A stretch of 64,000 nt of DNA from Ottelia alismoides (GCA_037367405.1 JAZKJV010000296.1:434001-498000); one strand, 5' to 3'; numbered from the stretch's first letter, positions 22,761 to 36,300 are shown. A program made the numbers and translations. The notes: generated from the letters alone by a model not told the origin.

Positions 22761-22891
22761 CGACCTCCTCCTAATGTGTTTTATTTACAAGAGTCATTTT
22801 GTTAATTTATTGATTTTATATACATTTATTTGAGATTTTACTCGGGGATTTAGCTAAGATCAAGATATTGAGATGATGAATCGTGGATTCA

Positions 22892-23230
22892 TCAGTGCTC
22901 CCATGTTTTTCATCTCATGAGAGAGATTGCTGATGGCGTTTACTATTGCTATGGTGAGGATATGCTTCTTAGATTTTCTGCGTTTGGTTTTACAGAGCTG
23001 ACACTTCATTATACTTGCTTTTTTTAGTCTTTTTTTCACACTGGTCTTGTACTCCATGGCTTTCAGAGGCATCTCAAGCATAATATTTTGTAATATTTCA
23101 ATGATGCCACAAAATATTTTTCAATCTTTTACTGTTTTTAATTTAAGTGAAGAAGGAAAAGGCATATGTACATTATCAAAAATGCTTTCATTCATATTCA
23201 AAATTTGTCCATATCATTCTGTACGGTTAG
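22892..23230. other. Unassigned sequence between gypsy and CopB
   Basis: This begins with the presumed gypsy target duplication TCAGT. It is AT-rich. A minus-strand frame of 73 residues (22860-23081) is basic (KTKRRKSKKH) but overlaps the LTR end and has no recognised domain. Nothing further can be supported. Confidence 0.4.
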
Positions 23231-25333
23231 ATGGCAAAAAGGTGTAGCTTGTCACCTGTGGGAGAAAAATACATAATAGACTCAAAGAAGGTGACATCTG
23301 CATTGACTTAGTACCTTCGTCGAACAAGATCGAAGCGACGATATCCCTTTTGGGTCTTGGAATACCCAACATACACACATTTGACAGCTTTGGGAGAGAA
23401 CTTGTCATGACCAGGAGACATCTGATGAACAAAAGCACTGAACCGAAATACGAGTCGTAAGTGAGAAAAGATCCATCTTGGGAAACACAACCAAGAATGT
23501 GATCTTCTCCCCCAGAACCGAAGAGGGCATACGATTTACCAGGTAGCAAGAAGTTAGAATCGCTTCCCCTAGTACGAATGAGGAGCATGACTATGAATCA
23601 AAAAAGTTCTGGTAACATCCAAAAGATGGTGGTATTTTCGTTTAGCCACCCCATTCTGTTGGGAAGTATACACACAAGATGTCTGATGCTTTATACCATG
23701 AGACCTAAGGAATTGGGAAAGTTGAGTACTTCAAAATTCTAGTGCATTATTAGAATGTTTAAACTTGACTTTTGTTGAAATGTTCCTTATTTCATTAATA
23801 AAGGATTGAATAACAAATCCAACATCAGACTTGTTCTTAAGAAGAAAGACCCAAGACAATCTTGAAAACTCATCAGCTGCAACAAGATAAAACCTATGTC
23901 CCTGATGATTTGGGACACAACTGGGACCCCAGATATCAAATGAATTAACTTAAATAGACTATGACTACTCTGATCCTGACTACTTTGGAAAGTGGATCGA
24001 TGATGCTTCCCAAGTTAGCAGGCCTCACACTAAAAGATAAAACGAGGAGAAATCTGTGGAAGAACATGGCACAGCTTTTGCAGAGGAAGATGGCCAAATC
24101 GAAGATGCCATATATAGGGAGAAACAGATTCGGTGCGGAGAGAGGAGGCATCCGCATAAGGAGATTGCACTAGTCTGTAGAGACCCCCTTGCTCACGACC
24201 AGATCCAATCACCCTGCCCATGAGTATATCCTGAAATACAAGAGCAGATGGATCAAATATGACACGACAATGTAAATCCTTGGTGATTTGATTAAATTGA
24301 TAGTAAATTCAGGAGCGCAAAGGACATTCTTAAGTTGCATTGCATGAGTAAACTACACCTCCCCCTGATCGGTAATGGGAGAGTGTGTTCCATCTGCTAT
24401 TACAATAGATTGTCCAGGCTGAGTCGGACGAAAATTACTAAACTAGCCTCTGTCACCACAGAGATGATGGGATGCTCCTGAATCCATAATCTATTTTGAC
24501 AAGTCTGCCCTGTAACAACTAGTAAAGGCATATGTTATACCTGATGTAGATGCTGATGCTAAGGCATCTACCTCTAAGGATCCTGAAGGAGAGCTGATTG
24601 ACCCAGGAGTATGCATAATCTCTCTGAGTCGCGCCACACCGTCAAATCTCTGATCAGAAACATGTGATGGACTCCCGACCTGTTGTGTCTGCTCTGCAGC
24701 CCGAGCCGAAGCAGGAGACCCATGGTTAGAATAACAGGTTTCCTCAGAGTGACCTAACCTATAGCAGTAGGTGCACGGCTAATGGGGTCGACCACCTCTC
24801 CTCTGCCATGGTTAGGACCCCTACCATGATATGGTGTAGAGCTTCCCCTACCACGAGACATGGCCATAGCTGAAGATGTCTGAGATTGTAAAGTACTACA
24901 AGAAGATATAGATAGTCTGCTCAATCTACGATATTCCTCCTCCATCAGAGGTATGGTAGCATCAATAAGAATTTGGGCTCAAGCAGCGTCATACTCAGGA
25001 TCAAGGGCTGCTAGAAAGACCCCAGTCCTCACAGAGTCTCTATATACCTTGAGCTGCTCTGGCATAGAGTCAAGGGAATGTCCCCATGTAACTTCTCAAA
25101 CATACCCCTCACAGAAGTATAGAGGGTATGAAGGGAGCGACCATTATTCTTCGATGTGAAGATATCGTGCTGGAGATGTAGTATCTTCGACTCATTCTTC
25201 ACCACAGAGTATGTAGCGATAAGAATATCCCACATAGACTTTGCAGTAGGCTGACTCAGAATATCATTATCTATCTCTGTTGATACAATCCCAGATAGAC
25301 ACACATGTGCATATGCATCATTTGCCTCCCATG

Positions 25334-27854
25334 TGTTGGAAATGCGAGCCCACGGCGAGCCATTATGCAATAAATATTATTGCATATATCATTCCCTGAT
25401 CTGAAATGAAGAATGAATAATTTGCATAATAGGTCCCTTAGTACAATTAGGGTTATGTACCATGGCCATCTTGATGATCATACAGCTGTTGATTCAAATA
25501 TTGAATCATAGAGGCTGGTGCTTGGATGAATATCTAAAGAGTTAGATTGAGGACTCATCAAGCACCGTCAAATGATTATTAAGAGATGATCTCCAGCCTG
25601 AGTAGGAGATGGCAATCCTATCTCTGAAGGCTGATATCTGACCGACCTCTTGATGCAGGTCCTCTGCATAGGAATAGAGATTCGGCGGTGTCAGATTAGT
25701 TCGGTCAAAGAGTTGACTTAACGAGATCGAGATAACCAAAGTCCTATATCGTATGCTGTCATGATATAGGCACGCATCCTCTGACCGGAGACAGATGTGT
25801 TACTATATGTCTGAGTATGTACATTTGGCAGACCAATAGGTTGATGACCTAATCAAGGTCTATACACCGGCGCGCTGGTGTGCATATAAGGGCATATGAG
25901 TAATACGATCTCTCAAAGGGATCATACAGGTTCAGTTACTGAACCGGAAGACATGAGCTCACTCATGAGATATTGGGAAGAATCAAATTCCATGCGCATG
26001 GTCGTCTCGCTTTGGAAGCTTGACTGAATTTGTAGGTTTAATATATACTTTTAGTATATGATCAAGACCTAGGTATGATATACACTTTTGGAAAGTATAT
26101 GATCGATACCAACTCCCAATGATCGAATGAGAAACTTACTGATAAAACCATGAAGTAGACAGTATAAAGTTGATCCAATACTTCGGGTTTAGTCTGAGTC
26201 TTCCAGTATGCAGGATGTACAGGTATTGGGAATACCTGAGGGTGATTTGATCATAAACGATTGTATAACCATGACGCTTCCATTCCTAGGGAGTGATGAA
26301 ACAGGTCTGGATTTTAGTGACTCCTCTCAGTAGAGAAGTGATCTGATCTTGGTCCAAGTGTTGGACATTGATCTGAATGTGATTCAGATACAATGAGAAG
26401 ATTAGATTTACGGTCTTGATTTAATCAAGCATCTATGGGAGGCCCGCGATCTGGATTTGAGATATGATCTCAATATCCATGTCACTATACGTGGAACAAT
26501 ACAATCGCCCTGTCCTTATCTCCAAGTATCTGCGGAGAGATTGCATTATTCTTGAAGGGTTCAAGAATAATTCCATAAGATCTAAGCAATGAAGAAATAA
26601 TGATTAAATGTGATTTAATCATCTTGATGTGTGAAGAAATTATCCAATTTAATTAAAAGTGATTTAATTAATGTGGATAAGAATAATGTGGATAGAAATA
26701 TCCAATTATTCATAATATATTATAAATGTGATTTATAATGTATTAGAGAGAGCTAATTATAATTTATATGTGTTGATTAATTATTATGTGTATCGGATGC
26801 ACATTGTGTAATTAATTAACAATGTAAATTATATGTTGTTTTGGGTTGTGAATATGATTCACAATTCTTCCATGGCAAGATTGCAATATTCTCAAATATA
26901 ATTGTGAATTATTTTTGAAGAATAAAACCCAACAAAATTTGTTGCAAATAAATAAGAGAGATTCCAAGGAGATATGCAATCTCATGGATTTCCATGAGAT
27001 TGCAATCTCCATGCAATCTCAAGGGGCGGCACATCATTCCTATAAGGAATGTGTGGCCGTCCACTTGGAAGGTACATGGAGATGAAATCTCCATGTATCT
27101 TCTCTCCTTATTTGTTGGGTTGATTTAGGAATAAATTATATTTCATTTTGTCAAATATATTTTGACCTAATTTTGTTGCTTTTGACAACAACAATCTTGG
27201 CCATTGGATTGACACAAATCAATCTCACCCATTGATTTTATGTGTCCCATGGATTGAGATCCATGGATCCCAAAACCCTATAAATAGAGAGGCATACCAT
27301 GCTCTCTCAAGACACATGATTATTGGAGCTCTCTCTCTCTCTCTTTCTTCTCTACACACGTCAGCCCTCTCTCCCTCTAATTGGTGGCCGACCACCAAAC
27401 CCTAGAGGAGAGAACCGTCGTCGCCTTCGCCACCGCGCCGCCGCTTCGACGTTCTTCGGTTCTCCGTCTTCTTGGAGAGTTCCTCTCACGAAGGAGACGT
27501 TTGATCTCGTGCGATGAGATCAGGAGCAACCACGCTTAGATCATCTTCTTGGATTGCGAGGACAACGCGGTTCATCCCCGCGCTCGCAAGCGGTCTCGCC
27601 GACGATCGGACTTGAGACATGAGGTCTCTTACTTTAGAGACTCGATCAACCACGCTTCAAGAGGTATTGCATTATACTTGTTGTTGTTATAGATGAAACG
27701 ATCTGAGAATGGTTCTCGGATCATGTGCTTTCATTGAATAAAAATTTTAAATTCCGCTGCACCGAACAACTAGTACGACTAGTCGTTCTTCGTCGTATCT
27801 GATACGACGATCACGCTTCCGTGATGCGCTTGAGGATAATTTCCATATCCTTCA
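25334..27854 (+). repeat. CopC 5' LTR, 2521 bp
   Basis: Starts TGTTGGAAATGCGAGCCCAC and ends CATATCCTTCA. A TATA box (CTATAAATA, 27278-27286) is preceded by a palindrome (27247-27266) and followed by a pyrimidine patch (about 27331-27357), like a plant core promoter. Several more palindromes lie at 26975-27100. Such length is unusual for copia LTRs. The short frames inside are not supported as genes. Confidence 0.93.
27278..27286 (+). promoter_or_regulatory. CopC LTR TATA box
   Basis: CTATAAATA is followed 40-75 bases downstream by a CT-rich patch. A palindrome with arms CCATGGA/TCCATGG ends 11 bases upstream. The same arrangement is present in the 3' LTR at 40310-40318. Confidence 0.7.
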
Positions 27855-27856
27855 AG

Positions 27857-27870
27857 TGGTATCAGAGCCT
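27857..27870 (+). other. CopC primer-binding site
   Basis: TGGTATCAGAGCCT lies two bases after the LTR end and matches the initiator tRNA-Met type. Confidence 0.9.
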
Positions 27871-29600
27871 TAGGTCGACGGTTTCGAATATGATTCGAAA
27901 AACCGAGGACGACTTGGGTTCGTTTAGGTCGCGAAAGTTTTTATCGCATTTGATTTCGCAGATCTGTTTAGTAAATAAATTCGGCACTGTTTAAATTGTT
28001 TAAACACGAATTTAACACTTGGATTTTATTCCCCATTAAATAAGGAAACCATAGGATCTGAGTTTACGTAAATCGGATTTCGTATGCTCTAGATATGGTT
28101 GTTTTAATGAACATGTATGCACTGTTGCGGGAACTGTAGATCTGAACGTGATTAAAATGTTAATTACTGTTTAGACTTGCCTCGAAATGCGTGTAACATC
28201 ACTTGGATTCTGTCCTAAATCAAATTAGCAATCTATGAAAATTGATTTTGTCTAATTTGGATTTAATGTGATTGAGATATGCTAATTTTAGTAAGTAGGG
28301 GTCACTGCTGAAATTACAGTCCTAATATAGAACCAAGTGATTCTCAATTAGTGAAATAATTGTTAATTTCGTGAAATAATCATGAAAAATATTTGTGAAT
28401 ATTTGAAGATGATTATTTACATAATTGACTTGACCTCAACCAATTAATTGATTAGATTTGATCTAAATCTTAATTGGAAACACATTCATCAAACTTGATG
28501 TTTGATGTGTGATTGTCATTTAATCATTTAGTGAAATTAAATTGTTTAATTTCCTAGAATAATTGTGCATAAATATTTGTGAAATATTTGATAATAAGTA
28601 TTCCCTTAAATGACATTGCCTTAACCAATAATTTATTAGATGTGATCTAGATCACTATTGGTTACATGATCAACATTCCAACAAACATGTTGCTTGAATA
28701 GGACTTGGGATTTGTTTAGCAAATCTCATTACAATGTTAATCAAAATTGTTTTGATTATTATATGGTATAATTTCGGTTGAAAAACCGATGATCATCTCA
28801 AATACAAAATGATCTATTTTGCATTATCCTTTCCCGAGGTGGATATGGTGTCTAGTCAAGAGCATTGGGGTTGCGGGTTGCAACGTATGTGGTCCGTCCC
28901 ACTCTCGTCGACACTGGCCATGACAACGGGTAGGGTTGGTAGAATGCTTAAGAAATCATGATGTATTTCTAATTATTAAAATTCGAATAATACGTATTTG
29001 AGATAACCATAATTCAAGTAATAATAAAATGTTTGTTGGATATTAATTGGATCATTAATTTAATATGATTAGATTAATTGAATCCAATTTAAAATCAAAA
29101 CACTCTATTATGAATAGTGATGTTATTTCCCTTGGAAGAATTAATCATAATGAATATGATTCATAGTGATTAATTAAAATTTGAATATGATATGGAGGAT
29201 CACATAAGTGACATCCATGGTCTCCCGTCAAGGCGGAAGGGTTCCGTCGCCAGGGATTGTATGTAGGAGACGCCTGTCCGAAGTGACAGCTCCTGGTATG
29301 CAAGCGCATCTGGATCGGGCTCTTTGCTTCTCGAAAGAGTAAGGCCGTATACGTAGTGACCCCAATATCGGATCCTCATATTATTGGGGCGATATTGGAT
29401 TGCGTATAGCGAGTACTATTCCTGTTGACGGTTGGTTCAATTAACGACGGGTCAATATCGCCTTAGGGGTGGTGGGCCCGGGTGTAAAGACCAAATTGGG
29501 AGATGCAAGTTGGACTTGCAAAGCGGAATGTGTTCCCGCTTCTTTTTATTCGAGTTGCAGATTCTCATATTATTGGGATGTAACAAAGATAAGGAAGGAG
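27871..29600. other. CopC leader and upstream interior, no gene seen
   Basis: About 1.7 kb of AT-rich sequence follows the PBS. No frame with a recognised domain was found on either strand. Confidence 0.5.
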
Positions 29601-32600
29601 ATCCCAGATCTTGTTGAGATATAATGGTAAGTATATCTCTTACATTGAAAGTGATTAAGGGAATGAACTTTCAGTGTTGACAAGGCAAGACAACTTTGAT
29701 ATAAAAAATCCTAAATCAAAGTAAAATATATATTTTATATATTTATGCAAATTTCTTATTTCAGATAATCCTTCATTAAAACCCACTCAATGATATAGTC
29801 AATAATAACCAGTAAAATATCATGGATTGGACTCATGATCCAGATATTGTACTTGTAATTGGACACATAATGTATGTGTTTGCAATGTGCAAGTTTCCTC
29901 ATAATATTGAGGAATGACAATTAAATAAGATGATAGGACTACAACCCTAGGGTTTGTATGTCTCTATAGTCTTGGTATCATCAAATGTACTTTGGAAGTG
30001 ACATGTTGATGATGATCATAATTGTCAAATAATCCTTATAAAATTAATGAAGATATTCTGGCATACATATGTGCTCTTGACATTTATCATGAATGAGATG
30101 GTTCACTGCATCATGCAGAATGGTAGCTCTATAAGAGATGATGTATTCAAATTGTTTGAGTACCTACCTAAACCTATATTTTAAGAGTTTAGATGGATGT
30201 AGATGATGAGTGTCATTATTCTACTATCTATACTCTAGTCATTCATGAAGCTTCATAATATTCATATTGTATGAATTTAATGAAGCATGTATAAATGTTG
30301 AAATGATCTTACATTGAATTCTTTTGAATTTAACGTAAGAGATCCTTAGTCTTAAGCAATGGTTGCTCATAGATAAAGGGAGCACAGTGGAAGCATGGGT
30401 TGGACCCAAGTAAGAAGGAAAGTCAAAGAGTTGACCTACTTCTCTGACTTCCATATGACATCCAAAGAGTTGGATGAATGCCAAAACTGCAATAAGTTGA
30501 TGTGTTGATAGTATGACTATCAAGTCTGTCTAGAATCCTTAGAGAAGGACTCGGATAGAGCATCAAAATAATCTACATAAATCATTGAAATTGACTTTCT
30601 TATTTGATAAGATAAAGTCAAATAATTGTATCTCAATCTTCTGATGACATTTGCAATAGGTTGCATATGTTTTAGAAGACCAGATTATGTGATCTTAAGG
30701 TCTATAGTTATCCACATGGATATTGATGCAATTGTTGCAACAATCTCTACTGGATTGATAGACTTGTTAATTTCAGTGGGAGAGCCCTTAATCGTAGAGA
30801 ATGTCTCTACGACCTAGATATAAGAATACACTCATTGTTTGTTTCTAAATGTTGGAAATAAACATGAATTCTGAGATAAAACTATCATAAAGTGTTATGG
30901 TGGATATATTTCAGATAGTAATCTAATAATCTAGTGGACTCCACTAAATTAGAAAATTAATGAATGGTTCATTAACATTTCTAAATACTGAAATTAAACC
31001 TTAAGATCAATAGGAGGATGAAGATCATCTAGCATCAAGCCTTGGACATTTGTCTATTGATTTGATCAATAGACTAATAAGAGATAAAACTTTAGAATGT
31101 CTAAAATTTCAAAACTTACATACTTATGAATATTGTATTCAAAAAGAAAAAAATGTCCAATACACCCTTCTTCGGGAATGGTGTAAGATGCCAAGGTATT
31201 CAGGATCTCATTCATATTAATGTATGTGGATCATCTATATCATAGTAAACATTGTGGATATGTGATATCTATTGATGATTGTCTATGATATGAGATTTCT
31301 TCTCTTCACCTAAGAAACCTTTGAAATGTTCAAAGATTTCATTAATTTTGGTTTAGAACCAAAAATTTGAAGGAAGATAAAATGAATTTGATCTAATCTA
31401 GGTAGCAAGTACCTACTAGATGAGATTGAAGAATACCTTATGGAGATATGAATATCATTTCTATCTCAATCCTCCTAACACACCTTAACTCAATAGAGTT
31501 ATAGGTAGATACAATTGGATCATGTGTGACATGATCTTATCAATGTTGAATTTTAGCATAATTATCCCTTAGTTTCCAGGTATATATGTGTAGTAGAGAC
31601 TACAATGTATATCCTTAATAAGGTTCCATGTATGTTGGTATCTAGCACTTGAGAGTGCTGCTTCATTAGGAAAATAAAGGATGGTATTAGATACCTACTT
31701 TATAACCTTGAGATTCTTAAAGTATCTCATCTCTAAGAATGTGATTCTTAGAGGTTGAGACTCTTGAGAATCAAGATGAAAATGAAGTGTAGGAACTCAT
31801 TTATAATGAGACTCCTGAAATTGGAAACTAAAAGGACAATTAAAGATGAAACACTAATACCTCCTCAAATGAGTTTGATGAAGGATTCCATGTGTTAGAG
31901 AAATCTGACAATGATCGAACTTCATGTGATGAAGCTTCTGAAGATCATAGCATGGATAGATGGATAGCAATAAAAGTCTAATGTAGACTTCATATACAAG
32001 TGTTGTATATGGACCCTCGAGGATACACCTATATGGGTAATACCTGTAGAGGTGTAATTGGATCCTCAAGAGAAAGGGAACCTGATTAGAAGGTAGAGAC
32101 CTTCAAAGCACGGTTCGTAGCCACGAGCTACACACCGGAAGAGAAGACATTGCTTGCGATGAGACTTGCTCTTCGGTGACCATGCTTAAAATCATCAGAA
32201 TATTGCTAACCTTAGCTACACAACTTGACTATTGCATCCTCAAGGTAAGTCAATATTTCATTCCTCTACGAATACCTCTTTGAAGATATTCACATGAAGT
32301 AGCCCCAGGGCTTCATGGTTGAGGAAAGCAAGGTGTGCAAGCTAAGGAATCCATCTATGGACTCAAATAAGCTTCTTGAAGTTGGATCATAAGATTTGAT
32401 GAAATTATAAATGTTACGATTTCAGATAGAATCTTGATGAACCATATGAAGCTTAGTGGGAGTGCTTTTGTGTTCATCGTGCTAAATGTAGATGATATCC
32501 CAATGATATAAGGATAATAATTAGTGTTTTATAATCTGGTTGTTCCATAACTTGAAATATGATTTCAAAGATGCCTCTCAGATCTTAGTTCTGAAGTTGT

Positions 32601-32735
32601 TCAGAAGCAGAGAGAAGAGGATAATGGGACTGTCACATTTGTAGTACACCTTGGACATATTCTATTCATAGAAATTCCAAGAAAGGCTTCTAACCCTTAA
32701 GATATGGTATTGACCTATCTAAAGGGATAACACCT

Positions 32736-32877
32736 TGTTGACGCACTTTGAGTTATTGTACCTCTTTGCTATTTTATTTCTCTTGTTATCCTCTCTATGT
32801 AATTTACCCATAGGCTACTCCCCTATATAAGAGAGCCTAGGGCTATGGAATAAACAACTCATTCACGTTTTCCAACA
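32736..32877 (+). repeat. CopD 5' LTR
   Basis: Begins TGTTGACGCACTTTG and ends TTTTCCAACA. Its U3 start differs from CopA, but the part from about 32800 onward (TATA region and R/U5) is nearly the same. Confidence 0.97.
32812..32838 (+). promoter_or_regulatory. CopD LTR TATA box inside an inverted repeat
   Basis: TATATAA (32824-32830) lies between arms AGGCT...CTC and GAG.AGCCT. The same geometry with different stem bases is present in CopB, CopE, CopF and CopI. Transcription would start about 25-35 bases downstream, within the LTR. Confidence 0.8.
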
Positions 32878-32889
32878 TGGTATCAGAGC
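32878..32889 (+). other. CopD primer-binding site
   Basis: TGGTATCAGAGC directly abuts the LTR. The stem CGGTC-CTA-GACCG (32892-32904) follows three bases later. Confidence 0.95.
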
Positions 32890-32945
32890 GACGGTCCTAG
32901 ACCGGAGTTCTCGAAACCCTAAACCTAACACCCCACCCGCCGGCC

Positions 32946-33007
32946 TCTCTCTCTCTCGAATCGGCGCCGCCTCCTCCCTCTCTCTCTCGAATCGACGCCG
33001 CCTCCTC
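32946..33007 (+). repeat. 31-bp tandem duplication in CopD leader
   Basis: A CT run followed by CGAATCGGCGCCGCCTCCTC is repeated with a 31-base period and one substitution in the second copy. The leader of CopA lacks this duplication. Confidence 0.75.
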
Positions 33008-33389
33008 TCCGATCGCTGCTCGCGCCTGTGCGCGCATCGGCTGTGCGCATATCTCGCGCATCGTCGGCGCTTGTGCGCACATCGCCGTTGATCGGAGATC
33101 TTCTCTGATCGCCTCTCGCGACTGCGGGCATCGCCTCGTGTGCGCACTGCTCCTGTGCGATTGTGGCGTGATCCTCCAGTTGCGTGTTCAAGTGCACGCG
33201 TGATCCTCCAAGTGCGTGTGCGCGTGCTCTTTGCACGTGCCTACGTGCCCTAAGTCCCAAAACCCTAGGGCACACAGCCGGTTCTACATGGGGTTAGTTG
33301 CTTGAAGTCTACACACGCAACTAATCCCGTCTATGTCATTGTAGACGAAGATTATTTTCTCTCAGTCGCTCCAGTCTTTCGTTTCCAGC

Positions 33390-36300
33390 ATGTCAGAAAG
33401 CAAGGCTGACATCCCATCTATGGGCGCATTTCGTGGTCCAGCGCCCATTGTCAAGATGGATGGTACGAACTATGAACTGTGGGCAATGCAGTTCATGAGT
33501 ATGATGAAGTCCACGGGCAAGAAGCATATTCTCACAGAGCCCGAGCCTGCAGAGAAGACTGGAGTCCATGCCTCATGGGAGGCAGATGACGCATATGCCA
33601 AGGTGTGGCTGTCCGGCACATTGGCTATTGAAATTGCCAATGATATTCTACATCAACCCACAGCCAAAGACATGTGGGATATTCTGGCATCAACATATTC
33701 TCAGGCGAAGAATGAGACAAAAATTCTGCAACTACAACATGATATATTCACAATAAAGCAGAATGGTCGCCCGTTACATTCTCTCTACACATCTTTGAGA
33801 GGAATGTTTGAGAAGCTTCATAGCTTCATGCCGCTTACCGCCACGCCAGAGCAGCAAAAGACATATAGAAACGCAACGATGGTGGGTGTGTTTCTCGCAG
33901 CACTCGACCCAGAGTATGAGGCTGCTCGTTCACAGATTCTGGCGGACTCAACTATTCCTCCCATGGAGGAGGCTTTTCATAGGTTGAGTAGGATCACTGT
34001 ACCTTCTGCAGCCACTAGCCAGAATCCCTCAGCCATGGCAGCCAACAGGGGCCGTGGCTCTCATTACCAGGGCCGTGGACGTACTCCCCGTGGAAGGGGT
34101 GGCCGCACTAGGCCAACATGCTCATATTGTCACAGAGTCGGCCATACTGAAGACACATGCTATTCAAAGCATGGATTTCCTGCATCTGCTCGAGCCGCTG
34201 AGCAGATAGAGCCTCCTTCTCCTGCTTCTCTGGATCAGCGTTTTGATGATCCGGTTGCCCGCCTTAGGGGCATTATCCCACCATCTGGCCCAGCACCGAC
34301 GACAGAGAGTCATACGGATGTTGCTGCTTCTGCTTCTGCGTCTGCCTCTACGAGTACTTCAGGTAGTACACTTGCACTACATAGTAGTAGATCGGATACA
34401 TTGCCATGGATCATGGACTCAGGCGCTACACATCATCTATGTGGCGACCAGAGTCTACTTTCAGGATATACTCAGATTCCTCCAGGACGAACAGTAGTGA
34501 TTGCCAATGGCACTCATTCCCCCATCATGGGTCAGGGGGAGATTAGATTGACATCATCTATGCAGCTCAAGAATGTTTTACATGCACCGCATTTTTCTAT
34601 GAATCTATTGTCAATCAGCCAGATTACGAAGGATCTCCAATGTCGAGCTATTTTTGATTCATCTTCTTTGATTTTTCAGGACATCCGTACGGGCAACGTG
34701 ATTGGTCATGGCTATGAGCAAGGAGGCCTCTATCGTCTGAACCAGACCCCATTTGCTGGAATCACCTCTTCTCCCGCTGGACAAGTATCTCCTCTCCTGT
34801 GGCATCTGCGTCTTGGTCACCTCCCGCTTCAGAAGTTGTGTCGTATCTTACCTTATAGTCTTTCTCACACACCTATCCAGTGTGAGGCGTGTCAGTTGGG
34901 AAAACATCACAGGTCATCGTTTCCCAGTGGTCAAGGTCGGAGTAGTAACTCCAAATTTGAGTTGTTTCATGTTGATGTCTGGGGTCCAAGTCGTGTTCCC
35001 GATCTTCAGGGACACAGGTATTATATTGTTTTTGTGGATGATTTCTCTAGAGCATCATGGGTATTTTTAATGAAAAATAAGTCTAAAGCTGGAAATATTA
35101 TTATTCACTTTCTAAATGAGATTCAGAATGTCTTTTCCACAACTATCAAATTTTTGAGAACTGACAATGCCTTAGAATTGTGCACCAATAATCTAGCCAA
35201 CTACTACTCTTCTAAGGGAATTGTTCACCAAACATCCTGTGCCCATACGTCCCAACAGAATGGGGTTGCAGAAAGAAAACACCGTCACCTTCTTGATGTC
35301 ACAAGGTCTCTTCTCATTCAGAGTCATGTTCCGTATTCCTACTGGGGTGATGCAGTCCTTACTGCATGTTATCTTATAAACCGTATGCCCTCGTCCGTCT
35401 TGAATGAACAGGTCCCCTTCTCTCTTGTTTATCCTAACAAGGATCTGTTCACTCTTACCCCTCGTGTGTTTGGGTCAGTCGCATTTGTCCATCAGTTGTC
35501 GCCCGGTTCTGACAAGCTCTCTCCTAGGGCTGTCAAGTGTGTCTTTGTGGGGTACTCCAGAACTCAAAAGGGGTACAAGTGTTTTGACCCTCTGCGTCGG
35601 CGGTATGTGATCAGCGCAGATGTTACATTCTTTGAATCCACCATGTACTTCTCAGAATCTGGGAACATGCAGCCACAATCTATATCCCCTGATACTGTGT
35701 TCATGGCACCACCAACATCTCAACCACCATCACCACCATCACCAACACCACCACCATCACCACCACCACCAATGCCATCAATAGTACCTCCATTACCATT
35801 TCATTACACCCGAAGGCCGAATCAAGCTCATGGTCCTGACCAGTCAACTAGCTCGCCTATGGTATGTAATGAAAATATTAATGTTGATGAATCTGACGAC
35901 ATTACTCAGCAGGATGTATCACAGGAGCATGCTGATACCACAGACGACCTAAATGTTCCAATCGCTCTACGCAAGTCAAAGAGAAGCTGTGTCCAGTATC
36001 CTGTTTCAGCAGTGGTGTCGTTTGAGAGGCTATCTGGACCTTTCAAGACGTTTGCGTTGGCACTTTCAGCTACAGATATTCCAAGGAATCACCATGAAGC
36101 CTTGCAGGATTCTCGATGGAGGCTAGCAATGGAGGAAGAGATGGCGGCACTTCAGTCCAGAGGAACATGGAGCTTGGTTACTATACCTCCAGATGTCAAC
36201 CCGGTGAGTTGCAAGTGGGTGTTTACAGTGAAACATAATGCAGATGGCTCCATTGACAGGTACAAGGCACGCCTAGTTGCAAGGGGATTCACACAGACAT

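Larger units (their letters stand above)
12064..22771 (-). mobile_element. L1-type LINE, near full length, split by CopA
   Basis: The element reads right to left and ends at the left in a T run (poly(A) on its own strand). A 15-bp target duplication TAATGTGTTTTATTT flanks it (12049-12063 and 22772-22786). The left gypsy LTR holds this target once and uninterrupted at 137-151. In order it encodes ORF1 with two zinc knuckles, an endonuclease, a reverse transcriptase and a C-terminal zinc-binding domain. CopA removed, it is about 5.6 kb. ORF1 begins only about 12 bases from the 5' end, so a 5' leader is missing or very short. Confidence 0.92.
1..22891 (-). mobile_element. Ty3/gypsy LTR retrotransposon, non-autonomous looking, split by nested insertions
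   Basis: The element reads right to left. The right LTR ends in CA at 22890-22891 and starts with TG at 5941 on the plus strand. Two bases outside that edge is an 18-base PBS of the tRNA-Asp type, and next to the partial left LTR (1-259) is a purine tract on the minus strand. Bases 1-259 match 11912-12063 joined to 22787-22891 almost base for base, which shows the two ends are LTR copies. With insertions removed the LTR is about 2.9 kb, so roughly 2.6 kb of the left LTR lies outside the window. The interior (260-5940) is only about 5.7 kb and shows a protease remnant but no RT, RNase H or integrase. The PBS type fits the Tat/Athila side of Ty3/gypsy; that lineage call is inference. Confidence 0.85.
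5941..22891 (-). repeat. Gypsy 5' LTR, about 2.9 kb, split by RTE and L1 insertions
   Basis: The LTR parts are 5941-6282, 9610-12063 and 22787-22891. The plus-strand ends are TG at 5941 and CA at 22890-22891. The rightmost 105 bases plus 11912-12063 match the left LTR at 1-259. The right flank begins TCAGT, the expected 5-bp target duplication, whose partner would lie outside the window. Confidence 0.8.

Noticed and set aside
22860..23081. 73-residue basic frame as a possible Myb-like or nuclear protein
   Set aside because: It overlaps the gypsy LTR end and has no alignable domain by eye.
27323..27517. Small protein repeated at 40355
   Set aside because: The frame lies in the CopC LTR downstream of its TATA box and is duplicated only because the LTR is. 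The copies end differently, and no conserved domain is visible.
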